A stretch of 64,000 nucleotides of DNA from Adhaeretor mobilis (GCF_007741515.1 NZ_CP036263.1:1178001-1242000), one strand, 5' to 3'. Shown: positions 43,023 to 52,855, counted from the first letter of the stretch. The notes: generated from the letters alone by a model not told the origin. Numbers and translations: made by a program.

Positions 43023-45341
43023 ATGGAACCGATTTCGACAAAAGCCGCCAAGTGCGAGTTCACCGCCGTTCGCGACGAACACGGCACGCCGCACGTAACG
43101 GCCCCCACGTGGCAAGAGGCGATTTACGCACTAGGTTTCTTGCATGCCACGGATCGACCGACGCAGATTTTCTTTTCACGCACCATTGCCAGTGGCCAAG
43201 CGGCCGAACGCATTGCGGACAAGCCGGAACTTGTCGAGACGGACCGCTTTTTTCGTCGAGCCGGTTTGCACCTGGGAATTGAGTCGGACGCGGACTTGCT
43301 GCGTCCCGACATCCGCCAGCAGTTGGATTGGTACTGCGAAGGAGTCAACGATGCCCTACAGGACGCCAGCCGTTCGCTGCCGATGCTGGTTACGGGTTTT
43401 CACCCTCGGCCTTGGAACCCTAGTTCCGTGCTACTGATTGGCAACCTACTGAGTTTCGCCGGGTTAGCCGTCGGAGAGCAGGAGAACGAGCGGCTGCTCG
43501 TGGATCTTGTCCAAACGGGCGTCAAGCCGGAACTCCTACGCGAGCTGTTCGGTCCGTACCTAGATGATGTTGACTTAGAGGTTCTCAAAGAAGTGAACAT
43601 GGAGCGACGGCTCTCTGACGACGCGCTGGAAATGCTTGTCGATCTCCCTCGCCTCGCAGGCAGCAATGCCTGGGCCGTGAGTCCGCGCCGCAGCGCGACC
43701 GACCATGCCCTATTGGCTTCTGACCCCCACCTGGAGATCAATCGCTTGCCGGCCATCTGGTACGAGGTTGCACTCCATTGGGGCAACGAGAAAGAGGGCA
43801 CAGCACAGTACGCCATGGGTGCGACACTGCCTGGCTGCCCGCTGATGGCTGTGGGGCGCACGGAGAAACTTGCGTGGGGCGTCACGTATTTGCACGCGGA
43901 CACGAGCGACTTTTTCATCGAGGACTGTCGGCGCAAAGACGGAAGGGGGAAGGCGAAAGGGGGAGAGGATTCCTTGATTGGGTCTCATGGAGAATCCGAG
44001 GAGAGCCATCCCGATAAGACTGATCCAAGCGAAATATGGCAGTACCGGCGCACTGACGCCGCGGGCGACGACCAGTGGCACGACTTCCGAGTGCGCGATG
44101 AGCCGATTCATCGCAAAGGGGACGAGACGCTCCACTACCAAGTCTTTGAGAACGACCAAGGCACGCTCGGTCGCGATCTCACAGGCGGCGAGCCAGGCAA
44201 GTATCTTTCGGCAAGTTGGATTGGCAGTGCCGAGGGGGCCGGCAAGTCGATCGGTTGTTGGCTGGACGTAATTCATTCCGAGAGCACCCGCGAAGCGATG
44301 GAAGTCGTGAAGGAGAATCCCCACCCGTCGCTGGTGTGGGTGCTTGCTGACAAACAGGGGCACATCGGACGTCAAGCCAGCGGTTGGCTCCCCCAACGCG
44401 CCGCCAGACATACCGGCGTGGTACCTGTTCCGGCCTGGAACGCAGAGAACCACTGGCGTGGCATTCAGCCGAGTGACCACCTGCCGAGCCTCTTCGATCC
44501 GCCCGAAGGTTACGTGGTCAGCGCGAACGAAGATCTCAACCGTGCCGGCGAGTGGCACATCAATACGCATCGCCTAGCCGATTATCGCAAGCGGCGTATT
44601 GTGGAAGTGCTCCATGAGAATCGTGCCGTCACGGTCGAGGACATGCAAGCGTTGCAGTACGACATTCTTAGTTTGCAGGCGCGAGATCTGCTGCCTGTAC
44701 TCTTGCCGCACGTGCCTGAAGGAAATCTGAAAGAATCGTTAGTCAATTGGGACCTGCGCTACACGCCTGAGAGTACAGCTGCCACGCGGTTTCAGCATTT
44801 GTACCGCCATGTCCTGCTAGAAATCTTCGGCCATGAGACAGGCATCGGCTGGCGACGGATGTTTTATTTGGCAACGCGCATTGGATACTCATCGATGGTC
44901 CTAACCGCGATTGACGGCCTGCTCAAACGGCAGGATTCTCTCTGGTGGGACGGTCGAGACAAGCACGAGTTAATCCGTTGCGCTGCAGAAGCGGCCAGTG
45001 CGGAAGAAGCTCATCCCTGGGGCGAAGTGAATTCCTTTCACTTTGCCAATCGCTACTTCGAGAAGAGCCGCGTGGGTCGCATGTTAGGGTTCCACACCGA
45101 CCGTATGCCGATGCCCGGTTGTCAGGCGACTCCGTTCCAAGGTCACTTGATGCAAACTGCGACACGCGAGTCAAGCTTTGCACCTAGCTACCACTTCGTT
45201 GCGGAGCTAGGCACCGACGAGGCCTGGACAAATCTGCCGGGTGGAGCGAGCGAAAGCCGTTTTAGCAAATGGTATAAGAATGACATTGAGCGTTGGGCAG
45301 CCGGGGAGTATCGCAGATTGAAAGCAATTGCCAGCGAATAA
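43023..45341 (+). CDS. Penicillin acylase family (S45) Ntn-hydrolase
   Basis: This 772-residue precursor starts with a short alpha part (VRDEHGTPHVTAPTWQEAIYALGFLHATDR, residues about 17-46) and has the self-cleavage and nucleophile site LAGSNAWAVSP with Ser214, followed by HALLASDPHLEI and GATLPGCPLMAVG. Asn and Arg positions later in the beta chain (FANRYFEKSRVGRM, AGEYRRLKA) fit the family. Such enzymes cleave amide bonds of beta-lactams, acyl-homoserine lactones or polyamines. The usual signal peptide is not visible, so a cytoplasmic form or a wrong start is possible. A charged, low-complexity insertion (about 303-335, GRGKAKGGEDSL and ESEESHPDK) interrupts the beta chain. Substrate unknown. 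Confidence 0.87.
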   Translation: MEPISTKAAKCEFTAVRDEHGTPHVTAPTWQEAIYALGFLHATDRPTQIFFSRTIASGQAAERIADKPELVETDRFFRRAGLHLGIESDADLLRPDIRQQLDWYCEGVNDALQDASRSLPMLVTGFHPRPWNPSSVLLIGNLLSFAGLAVGEQENERLLVDLVQTGVKPELLRELFGPYLDDVDLEVLKEVNMERRLSDDALEMLVDLPRLAGSNAWAVSPRRSATDHALLASDPHLEINRLPAIWYEVALHWGNEKEGTAQYAMGATLPGCPLMAVGRTEKLAWGVTYLHADTSDFFIEDCRRKDGRGKAKGGEDSLIGSHGESEESHPDKTDPSEIWQYRRTDAAGDDQWHDFRVRDEPIHRKGDETLHYQVFENDQGTLGRDLTGGEPGKYLSASWIGSAEGAGKSIGCWLDVIHSESTREAMEVVKENPHPSLVWVLADKQGHIGRQASGWLPQRAARHTGVVPVPAWNAENHWRGIQPSDHLPSLFDPPEGYVVSANEDLNRAGEWHINTHRLADYRKRRIVEVLHENRAVTVEDMQALQYDILSLQARDLLPVLLPHVPEGNLKESLVNWDLRYTPESTAATRFQHLYRHVLLEIFGHETGIGWRRMFYLATRIGYSSMVLTAIDGLLKRQDSLWWDGRDKHELIRCAAEAASAEEAHPWGEVNSFHFANRYFEKSRVGRMLGFHTDRMPMPGCQATPFQGHLMQTATRESSFAPSYHFVAELGTDEAWTNLPGGASESRFSKWYKNDIERWAAGEYRRLKAIASE

Positions 45342-45351
45342 TTCCTCTTGC

Positions 45352-46137
45352 TCAGAGCGATCGCAGGAACTTCACCGCGTTGGTGCAGTCCTCGATTAGA
45401 TTCTCAGACCCACTTCGCTCGACCGTGATCCAACCCCGATAGTTGTGCTCTTCCATTGCACCAAGTAGCGCCGGCAGATCCGCGCTACCACGGCCCAGTT
45501 CGACACTTGTTGAACTTGTCTCGCCGAAGCCGCGTACCGCGTCGTTCGCGAAGACATGGCAAACGTGTTGGCCGACGCTTTTCAGAAACGCACTTGGCGA
45601 ATCGCCACGAGCGATAAGTGCAGCCGGGTTCAAGTCGAGGCCCAACGTACCTGCAGGCAACGCTTCAAGAAGCGCGGTGAGTTGCTCGATCTCTGCCTCC
45701 GGGGCATGAGCAGCTAGGCTGACACCTAGTCGATTTCCATGCACTCCGAGCGTACCAAGCACATCCAACAGTGTCGTGTAGCTGGAATCTTCGCTCTCGG
45801 GGATGCTACCCAGCGTGAAGACCATCGTGCGGGCGGAAAGCTCGCTAGCCAGTCGCATCGAGGCTATTGCGGCGTCCATACGGCGTTGGAGATCGTCAGC
45901 GTCCGCGTAGCCGCGTCGGGTGGGAAAGGCGACTGATCCAACCCGCAAATTTAGATCATCCAGCATTTTCCGAAATTGACGCAGGCCAGTTTCGGATAAT
46001 TCGGACGGGTGGACTTCGCGGCGCGTATCGATTTGCACACCGTCGTACTCCAAGCGGGCAGCCGTGTGCAATGCTTTCTTAATGGGTTGAGATAGGCTCA
46101 ATGTCTTAAGTGCAATTGGGTTCTGGAGCATTGGCAT
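45352..46137 (-). CDS. Sugar phosphate isomerase/epimerase-like TIM barrel
   Basis: This 261-residue protein belongs to the xylose-isomerase-like TIM barrel family. AARLEYDGVQIDTRREVHPSEL is at the front, LNLRVGSVAFPTRRGY then VFTLGSIPES and LGLDLNPAALIARGDSP in the middle, and MEEHNYRGWITVERSG at the end, with the metal-site Glu in the last strand. Family knowledge: members act on sugars or on AP sites; planctomycetes carry many paralogues. A metal-dependent isomerase is inferred, substrate unknown. It is convergent with the acylase gene, 10 bases between them. Confidence 0.8.
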   Translation of the reverse strand: MPMLQNPIALKTLSLSQPIKKALHTAARLEYDGVQIDTRREVHPSELSETGLRQFRKMLDDLNLRVGSVAFPTRRGYADADDLQRRMDAAIASMRLASELSARTMVFTLGSIPESEDSSYTTLLDVLGTLGVHGNRLGVSLAAHAPEAEIEQLTALLEALPAGTLGLDLNPAALIARGDSPSAFLKSVGQHVCHVFANDAVRGFGETSSTSVELGRGSADLPALLGAMEEHNYRGWITVERSGSENLIEDCTNAVKFLRSL

Positions 46138-46279
46138 AGAGTTCTCAGTTGTCAGAGTTCAGTTTTCAGTACCCGGCAAAAATCTCGCTCAATATAGCAC
46201 TACCTACCTACCATTCTCCCCCGCAGTGAAGTGTTCGATCAAGCACTGAAAACTGCCAACTTACAACTCGTCTCCCCTG

Positions 46280-48901
46280 ATGCTCTGGCTTGCCAAACTT
46301 CTGATATTGTCCGCTCTCGCAGCGCCAACGGCGAGTAATGCTCGTCAGACCGACGCGGTGCCGATCTTCTATTGTGACTTTGGCGACCAGTGGGACGTGA
46401 ATTTCGACCACTGGCCGGACCGCTGGACACGTGTCACCGGCCCCGATCTGCCCCACTACATTGAAGCGGCCCTTGTCAAAGAACAGACGGCCAAGGGGGG
46501 ACGGACGCTTACTATTCGTGCCAACGGCGGAAATGCCCGTGCAGAAAGTCCGCTCGTGGCAGTCTCGTCTAAGTTCGGATACGTGGCAGAAGCTCGCATA
46601 CGTGTCGAGGGGATGCAATATGCACGTGCCCGCGTCAATCTGGAGTTTTGTGATGATCAGCAGCAGGTGATCCAGACGGCCTATGGAGAGTGGTTGCGGC
46701 GTACCGATGATTGGCTAGTTGCGAGGATCGACCGTGTGAATCCCGACGATCAGCAAATTCAATACGCGCGATTCGTACTGCAACTTGAAGAAGGACCTCG
46801 TGCAGACTTGCAGGGGACCGTCTCGCTCGACGACGTATGGCTGGCCCGTCAGCCTAAGATGGTGGTCAGCACCAACAGTCCCTCGAATGTCTACACCGGC
46901 CTTAACAATGTTGAGATTACCTGCGAACTCTCGGGCATTCGCGAACAAGACCCTGAGATTCTCTTCGAACTCCTTGACGCTAGTAGCCTTAGCTTGTCGA
47001 ACGATCGCATCCAGCTTGAAGGTCGTCTGATTACCAATGAGGTCCACAAAGCTTCCGATTTCTTTCATCCTGGTACGGATACGGAAGCTAGCTACATAGG
47101 CAAGACGACCTGGCGACCTGAGATCACTGACTACGGTTTTTATCGAGTGCGCGTCACGATGAGAACCAAGAAGGGGCGGCTGGACGAACACATGGTCACG
47201 TTGGCAATTGCTCCCCCGCTCGAGCGCCCAGATGTGGGTGAGTTTGGTTGGTCGTTGGCGAACGGACCGACGCCCTTAGATTTCGAGGAGCTTGGGGTTC
47301 TCCTGCCCCAGGTAGCAGTCAACTGGGTGAAGCTGCCCGTTTGGCTCAGCGCCAACGACCCCAGTGCACTGGATGAGTTGGTGATTTTCACCGAACAGCT
47401 CTCGGCGAAAGATATCGAAACGGTAGCAGTCCTCGATCGACCATCCCGGAACGTCACACTGCCGAGTGAGTTGTCTGAGACAGTATCCATCGCCGATGCG
47501 CTTTCTGGCGAGTCCTCTTCCTGGTTGCCCACGCTCGATCCTATCCTTACACGGCTTTCGTTGCGTGTGCGCTGGTGGCAGTTGGGCAACGATCACGACT
47601 GGAGCTTTTCCGGCTTGCCGGACCTCGAAGCAGAGCTTGCCATCCTACGTGAATCGCTCTTTCGGTTCGGTCAGGATGTGAAGTTGGGGATTGGCTGGAA
47701 ATGGATGATTGCTCAAAGCAGCTCGAAGCTGGCCACCTGGGAATTTCAGCAGTACTCAGCAAGTCCGGCACTCACCGGTCAAGAAATTGGCGAATATCTC
47801 TCGCTTCCGAAGCGTACAGGAGTAAATCGCTGGGTACTTATAGAGCCGCTACCGGAGCAGGAGTACGACTTAGAAACCCGGGTCCGCGATCTGGTCGAGC
47901 AAATGCTTGCCGCCAAGATTCATGGTGCCCAAGCGGCCTTCGTCGCCTACCCGTTCGACAAGCATCGTGGCCTGATGACCCCGCAAGGTACGCCGGGAGA
48001 GCTGCTGCTGCCTTGGCGCACGACAGCGTCATTGCTTTCAGGTGCTCAGTTCTTAGGGAGCTTGCAGTTGCCCGGTGGCAGCGAAAATCGCATCTTCATG
48101 ACTCCACAGAACGATGTTGTGATGGTCGTCTGGAGCGAGCATCCAACGCAAGAAGTGATTCACCTGGGAGACGAGGTACGAGAAGTCGATGTTTGGGGGC
48201 GAGAACATGTCCCCGCCCAGCAGGGACATCGGCAAGTCTTGGAAGTAAGCACGCTGCCTAAATTCGTACGCGGGCTCAATTCAGCAATCGCCCGCTGGCG
48301 TATGTCCGTGAAATTTACTGAGATCCATGTTCCGAGTGTGTTTGGAAAAGCCCATGAGAATCGCGTCGAATTTCGCAACTACTTTCGACAGGGTGTGGGA
48401 GGTTCGTTGACGCTCGCGACGCCCAAAGGCTGGAAAGTTGGCCCGCACGAGTTAGACTACAAGGTCGGCGCCGGTAGCCTTGAGCGCAAGCAGTTCGACT
48501 TAACCTTGCCTTTTGACGCCAATAGCGGCAGTTCCGACGTGCGGTTGGACTTCCAGCTTTCTTCTGACAAGGACTACCAATTCAGTGTGTATCGGCAGCT
48601 GGCCGTTGGCGATGGTAGCATTTCACTGGACGTCGCTAGTCGACTCGATCGCGACGGACATCTCATCATCGAGCAACGCATGGCAAACGATTCTGAGAAA
48701 CTCGTTGACTTCAAGTGCTTGCTGTTCGCTCCGGGACATCGACGCCAGCGGATCCACGTATTCCAATTGGGGGCGTCCGAGGATCTGCAAGTCTATCGTT
48801 TGAAGGATGGGGCGAACCTGATCGGTAAAGAGATTTGGCTGCGAGCAGAGGAAGTTGATGGATCGCGAGTACTGAATCACCGATTTGTTGCCGAGCCGTA
48901 G
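46280..48901 (+). CDS. Large exported hypothetical protein with possible glycosidase-like barrel
   Basis: This 873-residue protein has a signal peptide (MLWLAKLLILSALAAPTASNA). A beta-sandwich-like N-terminal part (DFGDQWDVNFDHWPDRWTRV, WLVARIDRVNPDDQQ) is followed by Ig-like segments and a central region with a TIM-barrel feel (GWSLANGPTPLDFEELGVLLP, VNWVKLPVWLS, WWQLGNDHDWSFSG). The C-terminal beta-rich part begins WKVGPHELDYKV. The Asp and Trp positions could belong to a carbohydrate-active enzyme, but I see no definite catalytic pair. Related proteins occur in planctomycetes and are unnamed. The start ATG at 46280 is well placed for the signal peptide. Confidence 0.75.
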   Translation: MLWLAKLLILSALAAPTASNARQTDAVPIFYCDFGDQWDVNFDHWPDRWTRVTGPDLPHYIEAALVKEQTAKGGRTLTIRANGGNARAESPLVAVSSKFGYVAEARIRVEGMQYARARVNLEFCDDQQQVIQTAYGEWLRRTDDWLVARIDRVNPDDQQIQYARFVLQLEEGPRADLQGTVSLDDVWLARQPKMVVSTNSPSNVYTGLNNVEITCELSGIREQDPEILFELLDASSLSLSNDRIQLEGRLITNEVHKASDFFHPGTDTEASYIGKTTWRPEITDYGFYRVRVTMRTKKGRLDEHMVTLAIAPPLERPDVGEFGWSLANGPTPLDFEELGVLLPQVAVNWVKLPVWLSANDPSALDELVIFTEQLSAKDIETVAVLDRPSRNVTLPSELSETVSIADALSGESSSWLPTLDPILTRLSLRVRWWQLGNDHDWSFSGLPDLEAELAILRESLFRFGQDVKLGIGWKWMIAQSSSKLATWEFQQYSASPALTGQEIGEYLSLPKRTGVNRWVLIEPLPEQEYDLETRVRDLVEQMLAAKIHGAQAAFVAYPFDKHRGLMTPQGTPGELLLPWRTTASLLSGAQFLGSLQLPGGSENRIFMTPQNDVVMVVWSEHPTQEVIHLGDEVREVDVWGREHVPAQQGHRQVLEVSTLPKFVRGLNSAIARWRMSVKFTEIHVPSVFGKAHENRVEFRNYFRQGVGGSLTLATPKGWKVGPHELDYKVGAGSLERKQFDLTLPFDANSGSSDVRLDFQLSSDKDYQFSVYRQLAVGDGSISLDVASRLDRDGHLIIEQRMANDSEKLVDFKCLLFAPGHRRQRIHVFQLGASEDLQVYRLKDGANLIGKEIWLRAEEVDGSRVLNHRFVAEP

Positions 48902-48914
48902 CTCAATAGATCGC

Positions 48915-49060
48915 AACCCGAAGCGTAAGCGAGGGAGAGACTGTGTTGGCGCTGCCCCTCGCTTACGCTTCGGGTTGTGATTGTCGGGGGGCTCTCCTGC
49001 GGCACTATTCGGCGCAGGAGAGCCTGAATAGTCGAAGTCCCTCGCTTACGCTTCGGGTTG
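48915..49060. repeat. CCCGAAGCGTAAGCGAGGG palindrome plus extra half copy and a hairpin
   Basis: AACCCGAAGCGTAAGCGAGG (from 48915) faces CCCTCGCTTACGCTTCGGGT (to 48976), and another right-hand arm TCCCTCGCTTACGCTTCGGG starts at 49038. Between these lies a perfect 10-base stem, CTCTCCTGCG/CGCAGGAGAG (48992-49001 and 49013-49022). No gene is in the gap 48902-49153. The block precedes the Nif3-like gene and could affect both neighbours' transcripts. Confidence 0.75.
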
Positions 49061-49153
49061 TCAGGGACAAACTTAACCGGGTGAATCAAGATAGAAGTCG
49101 TGCTATGATAACCGTTTCGGCTTTCTCCCTCCGCCACACACGCTCCCACACTC

Positions 49154-49945
49154 ATGCCAAAGATCAGCGAACTAACTGCAATTCTCGAGACGTTTGCACC
49201 GGTGGAGCTCGCAGAGGATTGGGACAATGTGGGGCTGTTGGTCGGAGATGAAGATACGTCTGTCGATCGGGTCATGACTTGCCTGACCATCACGCCAGCC
49301 ACCGTTCAGGAAGCGATCGAAGGCAAGGCGGGCCTCATTGTGTCTCATCACCCGCTACCTTTCCAACCGCTCAGAGCCATCACTTCGCAAACCACATCGG
49401 GCCGATTGTTGCTAGAGCTCATCGCTCATCGCATCGCTGTCTACAGTCCACACACGGCTTTTGATTCGGCGCAAACGGGCATCAATCAGCATTTGGCAAT
49501 TGGGTTAGGGTTGGAAGAGATTCAGCCGCTTATTCCCTCCAGCGATACCGAGCCGGATGTTGGTGCTGGCCGGTGTGGCATCGCGGGTGAGCCGCTAACC
49601 CTACGCGACTTAGCTGAGCGATCGCAAAGCTTCCTTGATACCGACCGTGTCCAGCTAGTCGGCTACGATGAACAAGAAGTCGCCCGCGTGGCTATTGCCT
49701 GCGGCAGTGGTGGCAGCTTTCTAGAAGCGGCAGTCAAGGCAGACTGCCAGGCGTTAGTTACCGGGGAAGCTAACTTCCACGCCTGCTTAGAGGCTGAAGC
49801 CCGAGGCGTGGGCTTGGTTCTCGCTGGGCACTTTGCTAGCGAACGTTTCGCGCTGCTCACACTTGCGGACTATCTGTCAGATCAGCTCGCAGGTGTCGAA
49901 ACCTGGGCCAGCCGATCGGAACGGGACCCGGTGCGTAGACTGTAG
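49154..49945 (+). CDS. Nif3-like dinuclear metal-center protein
   Basis: This 263-residue protein of the NIF3/YqfO family has metal ligands in VSHHPLPF, PHTAFDSAQTGIN and GEANFHACLEAEARGVGLVLAGHFASER. It opens with the family ELTAILETFAPVELAEDWDNVGLLVG. The family binds two metal ions as a hexamer. Annotated as GTP cyclohydrolase 1 type 2, that activity is doubtful, and the actual role is unknown. Start ATG at 49154; no competing start. It reads toward a glycosyltransferase gene 133 bases downstream. Confidence 0.9.
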   Translation: MPKISELTAILETFAPVELAEDWDNVGLLVGDEDTSVDRVMTCLTITPATVQEAIEGKAGLIVSHHPLPFQPLRAITSQTTSGRLLLELIAHRIAVYSPHTAFDSAQTGINQHLAIGLGLEEIQPLIPSSDTEPDVGAGRCGIAGEPLTLRDLAERSQSFLDTDRVQLVGYDEQEVARVAIACGSGGSFLEAAVKADCQALVTGEANFHACLEAEARGVGLVLAGHFASERFALLTLADYLSDQLAGVETWASRSERDPVRRL

Positions 49946-50078
49946 TACGGAGCTACTACTTCGCCCTTTTCGGCTTAAATTTGACCCCGCTGGCGTGAGG
50001 ACCAATAATGTTCTCTCTATGTCCCCCCAAGACATAGAAACTTTTGTAGGCACCACAGGAGCATTGCGAAGTATCATC

Positions 50079-50900
50079 ATGTCCTCCCCACAACCCACCA
50101 ATTTCACGGCTGCTGGCCTCCGCTTCCTTACCGCTTTGCCTGTCTTCAATGAAGAGAAGCACGTTGATCGCGTGCTCGATGAGGTTCGCAAGTACGCGAC
50201 CGACATTCTCGTTGTCGATGACGGCTCTACTGATGGCACGGGGGCGTGTCTTGCGGAGCGAGATGATATTTCGGTCGTGACTCACGAGCAGAACCAAGGC
50301 TACGGTGCTGCACTGAAAACGGCTTTCGAGTACGCGATCGTCCATCGCTACGACGTACTCGTCACGATCGACTGTGATGGTCAGCACGAGCCCCAACGAA
50401 TTCTTGCGTTGGTGAATGCTTGCGATCCCAACTCGAACTACCCGGCGGACATCGTGTCAGGGAGCCGCTATCTTGATCCAGATGCAGAGGTGAATAAAGC
50501 GCCCATGGATCGCCGGCGGATCAATTTGCAAATCACCGAAGAACTCAATTGTCGGTTCGGACTGAATCTCACTGATGCGTTCTGCGGTTTCAAGGCCTAT
50601 CGGGTGCAGGCACTCGCCGTGCTGCACCCGCAGGAAACGGGCTATGCGATGCCATTGGAGCTGTGGGTGCAAGCAGCCGCGCACCGCTTGCGAATTATTG
50701 AACGCTCGGTGCCGTTGGTGTATCTGGAAGAGGAACGCACCTTCGGCGGCGCTCTGGACGATGGCGATACGCGGCTACGCTACTACCATCGCGTGATCGA
50801 TCGTGCGATGGAGGCTTGCCAAAAGGCGTTTGCACTGCAAGACGAATCAAAATCTGGCTCAGGCGCTTTCCAAGGGACTTTTCCCGAAGCTTGCCTGTAG
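50079..50900 (+). CDS. Family 2 glycosyltransferase
   Basis: This 273-residue GT-A transferase contains LTALPVFNEEKHVDRVLDEV, the nucleotide-binding DILVVDDGSTDGTG, ITIDCDGQHEPQRI (the DXD-type region) and DIVSGSRYLDPDAE with an acidic cluster. It resembles dolichol-phosphate mannosyltransferase-like and polyprenol-phosphate transferases, yet has no C-terminal membrane helices, so it is a soluble type. The start was set at MSSPQPTNFTAAG (50079); the longer frame upstream overlaps the Nif3 gene and lacks family sequence. Acceptor unknown. A link to envelope glycan or lipid-linked sugar is inferred. Confidence 0.87.
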   Translation: MSSPQPTNFTAAGLRFLTALPVFNEEKHVDRVLDEVRKYATDILVVDDGSTDGTGACLAERDDISVVTHEQNQGYGAALKTAFEYAIVHRYDVLVTIDCDGQHEPQRILALVNACDPNSNYPADIVSGSRYLDPDAEVNKAPMDRRRINLQITEELNCRFGLNLTDAFCGFKAYRVQALAVLHPQETGYAMPLELWVQAAAHRLRIIERSVPLVYLEEERTFGGALDDGDTRLRYYHRVIDRAMEACQKAFALQDESKSGSGAFQGTFPEACL

Positions 50901-50964
50901 GTGCGTTACTGTGGATATGTCCCGATCTCTAGATGACCGTAGCTCTGTCACGTTATAGTCAAGT

Positions 50965-52593
50965 ATGGCCAAAGCGAGCGACAAGCCCCGGGCGTATCCT
51001 AAGTATCAAGCGCCGCGGCAAAACGGCCAAATCTTGGTAGTGCCGCAGTGGGAGCAATTGCCGGTTGAGATTCAGAAGAATCGAGAACGGCTTTCGCAAC
51101 CAGATCTGAATGTCTTTGGCGCCACGCTGTCGATCCTGCGCGAGCAGGCTCATTCCGAATGCTTCGCTGCTGCATATCAGCATGTAGCGTGTTACACAGA
51201 AATTCCTGAACTAAGTTCGGAAGCACCTCTGGTCGTAACCGGTCACCAACCGACGCTCATGCATCCGGGGGTGTGGTTGAAGAACTTTGCAGCGGGTCGG
51301 TTAGCGAAGAGAGTGCAAGGCACTGCACTGAATCTGATTATCGATAACGACCTCTGCCCTGCCCCGTCGTTTCGCGTGCCGACCGGAACCGTCGATTCGC
51401 CCCGAGTTTCGCAAGTACCATGGGATTCGCCCATGGCAGGGGTGCCCTTCGAGGAACGCTTTGTTTCCGATCGATCTATTTGGGAATCGTTTGGAAAGCG
51501 CGCGACCGAAACCATCCGCCCTCTAGTCGCGAAACCAATGCTGGAGACTTGGTGGCCACAAGTGCTGAAAGAGACAGCAGGGGGCCTTCCGGCCGGGCTG
51601 CGCTTGGCTCAAGCTCGTCACCAAACCGAACAAGAGTGGGGTCTACGCAATTTGGAGCTACCCCAAAGTCGCGTGTGCAATACGCGTGCTTTTCGATTCT
51701 TTCTGAGCGGTATCCTGCAAGACCTGTCTCACTTCTTGGCTGCCTACAACAGGGCTCTCTCTGACTATCGCCGCGCTCACAAGCTGCGAAACCACGCGCA
51801 GCCTTTGCCCAATCTCGATGAGGACGGCGACTGGATGGAAGCACCGTTTTGGGTGTGGACGAAGGAGAACCCTCAGCGTCATCCATTGTATGCCCGTCCG
51901 CAGCCTGATTGCGTTGAGCTCACGGACCGTCAGGGCTGGAGGGCAAACCTGCCGCTCGCGGGCAACTCTGAATTTGACATAGCGGTTGAGGCACTGGAAG
52001 CTCTTGAGATCGCGGGTACGAAGATTCGCTCGCGAGCATTGACAACCACGCTGTTTGCCCGAGTGTTTCTAGCAGACCTATTCATCCACGGTATTGGTGG
52101 CGGCAAATACGATCAAGTGACTGATTCCCTCTGCCGCGATTTCTTCGGTTTCGAGCCGCCAAGCTACGCCGTCATTTCCGGGACTCTGCAACTGCCAATC
52201 GATCACCCCTCAGGCAACGCCGTTGAAGTGCGACAGCAGCGCAATCAGTTGCGTGAGTACAAGTTCCATGGGGAGAAGCACATTCGTGCGTCTGAGCTCA
52301 GCGAGGTTGAGCGCGAAAGTTTTGAAAAAGCGTTTAACCAAAAGCGAGCTGCCATTGAATTAAGGAAGACGCCTGAGAATGCAGCAGAACGACACCGAAT
52401 AATCGAGTCTGCGAATTCGGTAATGCGCAGACTGCTCGAAACACGACGTGTAGAGGCGGAAAACTGCCTTGAACAACTGACAGGCCGAGTGCGGGTAAAT
52501 CGCATCCTTGATTCGCGAGAGTACGCCTTTTGCCTATTTCCTCAGACTGGACTTCGAGAGTTTTTACTAGATTTTCACTCTTCAATATCTTAG
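50965..52593 (+). CDS. BshC-related hypothetical protein
   Basis: This is a 542-residue protein. It includes PLVVTGHQPTLMHPGVWLKN near residue 90, similar in kind to the TGQQxGL motif of BshC (the enzyme adding cysteine in bacillithiol synthesis), and LFIHGIGGGKYDQVTD near residue 375, a family hallmark. Long helical stretches (VERESFEKAFNQKRAAIELR) follow. Family knowledge: planctomycetes carry proteins of this group without proven function; the active-site similarity is distant. No other bacillithiol gene (bshA, bshB) is seen near, though the glycosyltransferase upstream is not bshA-like. Cytoplasmic. Confidence 0.6.
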   Translation: MAKASDKPRAYPKYQAPRQNGQILVVPQWEQLPVEIQKNRERLSQPDLNVFGATLSILREQAHSECFAAAYQHVACYTEIPELSSEAPLVVTGHQPTLMHPGVWLKNFAAGRLAKRVQGTALNLIIDNDLCPAPSFRVPTGTVDSPRVSQVPWDSPMAGVPFEERFVSDRSIWESFGKRATETIRPLVAKPMLETWWPQVLKETAGGLPAGLRLAQARHQTEQEWGLRNLELPQSRVCNTRAFRFFLSGILQDLSHFLAAYNRALSDYRRAHKLRNHAQPLPNLDEDGDWMEAPFWVWTKENPQRHPLYARPQPDCVELTDRQGWRANLPLAGNSEFDIAVEALEALEIAGTKIRSRALTTTLFARVFLADLFIHGIGGGKYDQVTDSLCRDFFGFEPPSYAVISGTLQLPIDHPSGNAVEVRQQRNQLREYKFHGEKHIRASELSEVERESFEKAFNQKRAAIELRKTPENAAERHRIIESANSVMRRLLETRRVEAENCLEQLTGRVRVNRILDSREYAFCLFPQTGLREFLLDFHSSIS

Positions 52594-52855
52594 GCTCACC
52601 ATTGTGCGGCAGCCGCGTTGTTCCACGTGAGGTGCCGGCAGTTGATTTCAGCATTGTAGGCACGCAGCTTGGATACTTATGAGTTCGACAAGCCTCGAAA
52701 GAACTTATTCCATCTACGAGCTTTGCACAGTATCGCCCGCTTGGGGAGAGCGACGATGCACGACGCTGGTGATGCATAACGGCTTACCTGAATCGTAACT
52801 ATTCGACGCACAATGAAGCGACGAACCTCCCCACACCCCGTGCGAGTACTCACCG

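Noticed and set aside
43710..44570. 286-residue frame antisense to the penicillin-acylase gene
   Set aside because: The opposite strand carries a clear S45 enzyme with its nucleophile; the antisense frame shows no domain and follows codon bias of the real gene.
49833..50078. 82-residue N-terminal extension of the glycosyltransferase
   Set aside because: Overlaps the Nif3-like gene and lacks family sequence; the GT fold begins after ATG 50079.
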